Source: Planctomycetota bacterium (lineage in GTDB: Bacteria > Planctomycetota > Planctomycetia > Planctomycetales > Planctomycetaceae). Taken from it: 17,910 nucleotides of DNA. The notes below the pieces were generated by a model that was given only the letters and a program-made list of their open reading frames with translations, was not told where the DNA came from and ran no database searches. Each line of letters starts with the position of its first letter. The first letter of the stretch is position 1. This document shows, piece by piece, positions 14,943 through 17,910 of this stretch. The stretch spans positions 1 to 17,910 of the forward strand of contig JAQBZS010000024.1 of the NCBI GenBank assembly GCA_027622115.1, in the 5' to 3' direction. The position numbers and the translations under genes are program-made.

Positions 14943-17003
14943 CTAACCGAGCCGACCGAATTGCTTGTCGAGTTCCGCTCGGGAGAGCACCAACGCGGTG
15001 GGGCGACCGTGCGGGCAGTGGTGGGCGTCGTCGACGAGATGCCGCTGAGCCAACAGGCTGTCAATCTCTTCCGGGGCGAGCCTTTGACCGGCTTTGATCG
15101 CGGCTTTGCAAGACATCATGTGCAATAGGCTGTCCAACAGGTCTCGGCGAGTCGGCTTTTGACCGCTGGATTGCAAGTGTTCGCACATGTCCCGCAACAA
15201 TTGGACGTGATTGGCTTTCTTCAGCATCGCCGGGTAACCCGTCAGCAGAACCGTGCCGCCTCCGAATTCCTCGATCAAGTACCCCAACTGAGCCAGCGTT
15301 TCGGCGTGCTCCACCAACATGGCCGCTTCGCCGACGGTGAACTCGACCGCTTCCGGAACCAATAACCGCTGTGTCTCGACCGAATTCGCCAGCACGCGCG
15401 GTCGCAGTTGTTCATACATGACTCGTTCGTGGAGCGCGTGCTGATCGATGACCGTCAGCCCCTCTTCGGTCTCCAATGCGATGTAGCAGTTGTGAACTTG
15501 GATGGCTCGCACTGGACGCGGTGGGCCGGGTTGCGACACGTCGACTCGATGGAAGCCGTTGGCTGGCGATGCTTCCGAATCCGATGCCGGCGGTGAAGCT
15601 GTGTTCTGATTGGTGGAAGTCACGTCGGTCGGTGGAGCGTATGACTGCCTGGATCCCGTTGCGGTCGAAGTGGAAGCGGCTCGATCGCGAAACGAATCGT
15701 CGACCTTCCAGCCTGGGTATTGAGCGGGCGCGAACGTGGTTCTTGGTCCAGATCCGTTGGTGGCCGCGGTGCCCGGCCGAGATTCATGATACGACTCGCC
15801 CAATGCACCACTGCCGATTTCCGAAGATGTCGTGGAATCGATGCCGGTGGCGTGGTCGGCCCATTGATCGAGTTCGCTGCCCAGATCGAGTTTCCGCTGT
15901 TCTTCACGCTGTTGGTCTTCATTCGGCGCGTCGTCGGTCGCTTGCGATCCGCGTTGGACTCGGATTTCGCTGTCGAGATCCATACTCAAGAATTTCGTTC
16001 GCACCGACGACAACATGAGGCGGTACAACTGCTGGCTGTCTCGGAAGCGAACCTCGACCTTGGTCGGATGCACGTTGACGTCCACGTGATGCGGCGGCAC
16101 TTCCAGAAACAAGAAACAGATCGGTTGTCGGCCAACCATCAACAGACCTCGGTACGCTTCGGTCAGCGCGTGTTGCAGCGTGCGGTCTTGAATCCAGCGG
16201 CCGTTCAAGAACAGATGCTGCCCCTTCCGAGACGACTTGTGTTGGCTGGGATGAGCCACATAGCCCCACAACCGCACGGCTTCGTCGGGAGTTTGGCCGG
16301 GGGGCACGGGCATCGGCGGCTGTTCCGCATCGATCCAAATCAGGCTTTCCGTCAACTGCGATCCGTGAAACATCCGCAGTCGATCTTGCAGTTTATCGGA
16401 CGCGGGCAACTCGTGGACGATCTTGTTGTTGTGCCGCAACACCATGTGAATCCGCGGATTGGCCAATGCCACGCGCGTGAAATGTTCGCTGATGTGGCCG
16501 AACTCGGTAGCGACGGTCTTGAGGAATTTGCGGCGGACGGGCGTATTCCCGAACAGTTGCCGCACCTCCATCACGGTTCCGTGCGGACAGCCACATGCCT
16601 GCGGTTTCCCGACATTGCCACACACGACTTCCAGCTCGTTCCCGGCATCCGAGTCCGCTTGTCGGCTGCGGATGGTGAAACGGCTGACCGACGCGATCGA
16701 CGCCAGTGCTTCGCCGCGAAACCCCATCGTCTGCACGCTGAACAGATCGGCGTCGCTGCGAATCTTGCTGGTGGCGTGGCTGCTGACGGCCAGCAGCATG
16801 TCGTCGGGATGGATGCCTTGGCCGTTGTCCACGATCCGGATCAGTTCAGTGCCGCCTTGGGCGATGTCGACTTCAATCCGACTCGCCAGCGCATCGACGC
16901 TGTTCTCCATCAGTTCCTTGACGACGCTCGCCGGCCGCTCGATCACCTCACCGGCGGCGATCTTGTTGATGACGTTCGCGTCCAGTTGCAAAATCCGTCG
17001 CAT
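14943..17003 (-). CDS. mutL: DNA mismatch repair protein MutL (endonuclease type)
   Basis: A 686-residue MutL. The N-terminal GHKL ATPase shows MRRILQLDANVINKIAAGEV, ELMENSVDALA (near 35), DNGQGI (near 60), FRGEALASI (near 94) and GNTPVRRKFL (near 152); the transducer region ends near HPTKVEVRF (about 312). A low-complexity Ser/Pro/Thr linker (about 350-490) joins the C-terminal dimerisation domain. This has VHNCYIALETEEGLTVIDQ and the metal-binding nicking motif DQHAxxExxxxE (D520, E526, E531), with SCKAAIKAG, CPHGRPT and a final QFGR. MutL couples MutS mismatch recognition to strand incision. Versions with this motif are known to nick DNA themselves and occur in bacteria lacking MutH. The start at 17003 follows family alignment; its ribosome binding site is weak. 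The longer frame up to 17186 runs into the Trm112-like gene and is not used. Confidence 0.97.
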   Translation of the reverse strand: MRRILQLDANVINKIAAGEVIERPASVVKELMENSVDALASRIEVDIAQGGTELIRIVDNGQGIHPDDMLLAVSSHATSKIRSDADLFSVQTMGFRGEALASIASVSRFTIRSRQADSDAGNELEVVCGNVGKPQACGCPHGTVMEVRQLFGNTPVRRKFLKTVATEFGHISEHFTRVALANPRIHMVLRHNNKIVHELPASDKLQDRLRMFHGSQLTESLIWIDAEQPPMPVPPGQTPDEAVRLWGYVAHPSQHKSSRKGQHLFLNGRWIQDRTLQHALTEAYRGLLMVGRQPICFLFLEVPPHHVDVNVHPTKVEVRFRDSQQLYRLMLSSVRTKFLSMDLDSEIRVQRGSQATDDAPNEDQQREEQRKLDLGSELDQWADHATGIDSTTSSEIGSGALGESYHESRPGTAATNGSGPRTTFAPAQYPGWKVDDSFRDRAASTSTATGSRQSYAPPTDVTSTNQNTASPPASDSEASPANGFHRVDVSQPGPPRPVRAIQVHNCYIALETEEGLTVIDQHALHERVMYEQLRPRVLANSVETQRLLVPEAVEFTVGEAAMLVEHAETLAQLGYLIEEFGGGTVLLTGYPAMLKKANHVQLLRDMCEHLQSSGQKPTRRDLLDSLLHMMSCKAAIKAGQRLAPEEIDSLLAQRHLVDDAHHCPHGRPTALVLSRAELDKQFGRLG

Positions 17004-17070
17004 GCGTGGAATCCGATTCCGTGGGATGAGTCGAGCAGGAATTGCGGCAATTCCGTCCGCCTGACGTGAT

Positions 17071-17316
17071 CTAGCCGACCAACGGCTGACCACTCTCGGC
17101 ATCGCGACCGGATTCCCGCATCGCGGTGGACCACGCTTCCGGTTCGACGGTGACGGCATCATCCACCAACAGGATCGGGATGTCACCGTGGCGAATGGGA
17201 TATGCCAGCCGCGTCTCGGGATCGCAACTCACGAGTTGATCGCCGTGCAACACCAGGCTCGCGTGAGTCTTCGGGCAGACGAGCAAGTCTTTGATGGGTT
17301 CGAAGTCGAACGGCAT
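17071..17316 (-). CDS. Trm112-like small protein (UPF0434/YcaR type)
   Basis: An 81-residue protein with the Trm112 family layout: LLVCPKTHASL, a short hairpin, LVSC, then LAYPIRHGDIPILLVDDA. Trm112 proteins act as small activators or chaperones of methyltransferases in eukaryotes and archaea; the role of the bacterial ones is little known. Most members have CPxC in the first knuckle. Here the second cysteine is a threonine (CPKT), so the zinc site is probably incomplete. The ATG at 17316 is chosen because the family begins there (MPFDFEPIKDLLVCP); upstream codons overlap the neighbouring gene and look non-coding. The gene lies 43 bp after the isomerase-like gene and 67 bp before mutL on the same strand, so the three are probably cotranscribed. 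Confidence 0.85.
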   Translation of the reverse strand: MPFDFEPIKDLLVCPKTHASLVLHGDQLVSCDPETRLAYPIRHGDIPILLVDDAVTVEPEAWSTAMRESGRDAESGQPLVG

Positions 17317-17359
17317 GAGAACCTGAGTACCTTCCGCACAAGAAAAGGGCTGGCCGAAA

Positions 17360-17910
17360 TCAGAATCCGCGAGCGGCTTGGATGTCGGCAAAGGATCGCA
17401 AGTCATAGCCGATGCCCACGTAATCCAGCACCGAGCAAAGTGCTCGCACGGCAACCCCCAAACCATCGGGTCCGCTGAATCCACCGAATTGCCCACCGCC
17501 TTTCAAGTGCGGTTCAACTTCCAAGAAGAAGCCGGGTGCTCCCAACTTCTTCATTTTGCGATCGAGTTTCGGGATTTGATCCTTGAGGTCTCGCAAGACC
17601 AGTTCATGTCCGGCGTCGCCCACGTTGCACGGCACAAAATTCTTGAGCCGCTCTTCGTTCACGACTCCCGTCCAGTTCAGCGATGTATCGATCCGATAGT
17701 CCTTGACGTGCATCCAGCCGAGATACGGGCGGGTGTCGAGGTATTCGTTGTAACACTGCACCGGGTTCTTGTTCTGAGCGGCCACGTTGCCGCCATCGAA
17801 AATCAACACCATGTTGGGCCGCTTGACCTTGCGAGCCAGCGTGGCCAGCAGCGTTCCGGTTTCGCCGATCAGATTCGGTTCGATCTACAGACCGAAGACC
17901 AGCCCCTCTG
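17360..17910 (-). pseudogene. Sugar phosphate isomerase/epimerase-like gene, 3' part, interrupted by in-frame TAG
   Basis: The frame encodes a xylose-isomerase-like TIM-barrel protein. From the right edge it reads EGLVFGL, a TAG stop (17885-17887), then IEPNLIGETGTLLATLARKV, and continues without interruption to the stop at 17360. Conserved-looking metal-site segments remain: MVLIFDGGN, WMHVKDY and FFLEVEPHL. The protein ends YDLRSFADIQAARGF. The TAG stands where a glutamate would be expected (LEIEPN), one base from GAG, and that residue is a likely metal ligand in this fold. Sequence similarity to the fold continues on both sides of the stop, so this is either a recent nonsense mutation or a sequence error. 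If translation restarted at the ATG at 17812 the product would be a 150-residue fragment lacking the first half of the barrel. The 5' end is outside the window. A working gene with a sequencing error is almost as likely. Confidence 0.6.

Noticed and set aside
15720..17069. Plus-strand open frame of 449 codons opposite mutL
   Set aside because: Antisense of a strongly conserved mutL; no start signal and no recognisable domain.
17004..17186. N-terminal extension of MutL by 61 residues
   Set aside because: It overlaps the Trm112-like gene and the extra residues are unlike MutL, whose family starts at the ILQLDANVINKIAAGEV region.

Overview
The window looks like a chromosomal segment of a member of the Planctomycetota. 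This is inferred from gene style and not from a marker gene: an ECF sigma factor paired with a giant membrane protein that joins FecR-, VIT-, VWA- and TPR-like regions, a stand-alone LuxE-like acyl-protein synthetase, and a housekeeping MutL beside a Trm112-like protein. Most of the sequence is moderately GC-rich; the left 2.4 kb looks AT-richer.

Layout, left to right. (1) Positions 1-6628, minus strand, accessory region. A partial open frame runs off the left edge (1-111). Upstream of it, in transcription order, lie a WG-repeat protein (237-1175) and a 1814-residue acidic, Ser/Thr/Asp-rich protein (1184-6628). The large protein has about five tandem units of roughly 170 residues, followed by a C-terminal part with an HNH/EndoVII-like motif (WWHHILPQ, then NGW, then DH and LH). 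The WG gene starts essentially at the stop codon of the large gene. This is the arrangement of a contact-dependent or polymorphic toxin with a linked, possibly protective, neighbour, but here it is a hypothesis. (2) Positions 6714-13518, minus strand: an ECF sigma factor followed by a 2056-residue single-pass membrane protein (cytoplasmic N-terminus, TM, FecR-like, VIT, degenerate VWA, coiled coil, LolA-like region, TPR-like repeats). Together they look like a sigma/anti-sigma signalling pair with a very large sensory part outside the cytoplasm. (3) Positions 13734-14879, plus strand: a lone LuxE-family protein, divergent from the sigma factor. (4) Positions 14943-17910, minus strand: mutL (endonuclease type), a Trm112-like small protein, and the 3' part of a sugar phosphate isomerase/epimerase-like gene with an in-frame TAG near the right edge. 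These three are co-oriented and closely spaced, so they probably share a transcript.

The most interesting region is 1-6700: a large stalk protein with a putative nuclease module, a coupled WG-repeat gene, a possible third gene at the edge, and a 44-bp direct repeat that leaves a frameshifted fragment of the same coding sequence just upstream of the large gene. The ECF/FecR-VIT-VWA pair is the second point of interest. No tRNA, rRNA, CRISPR array, insertion sequence or convincing terminator was seen.
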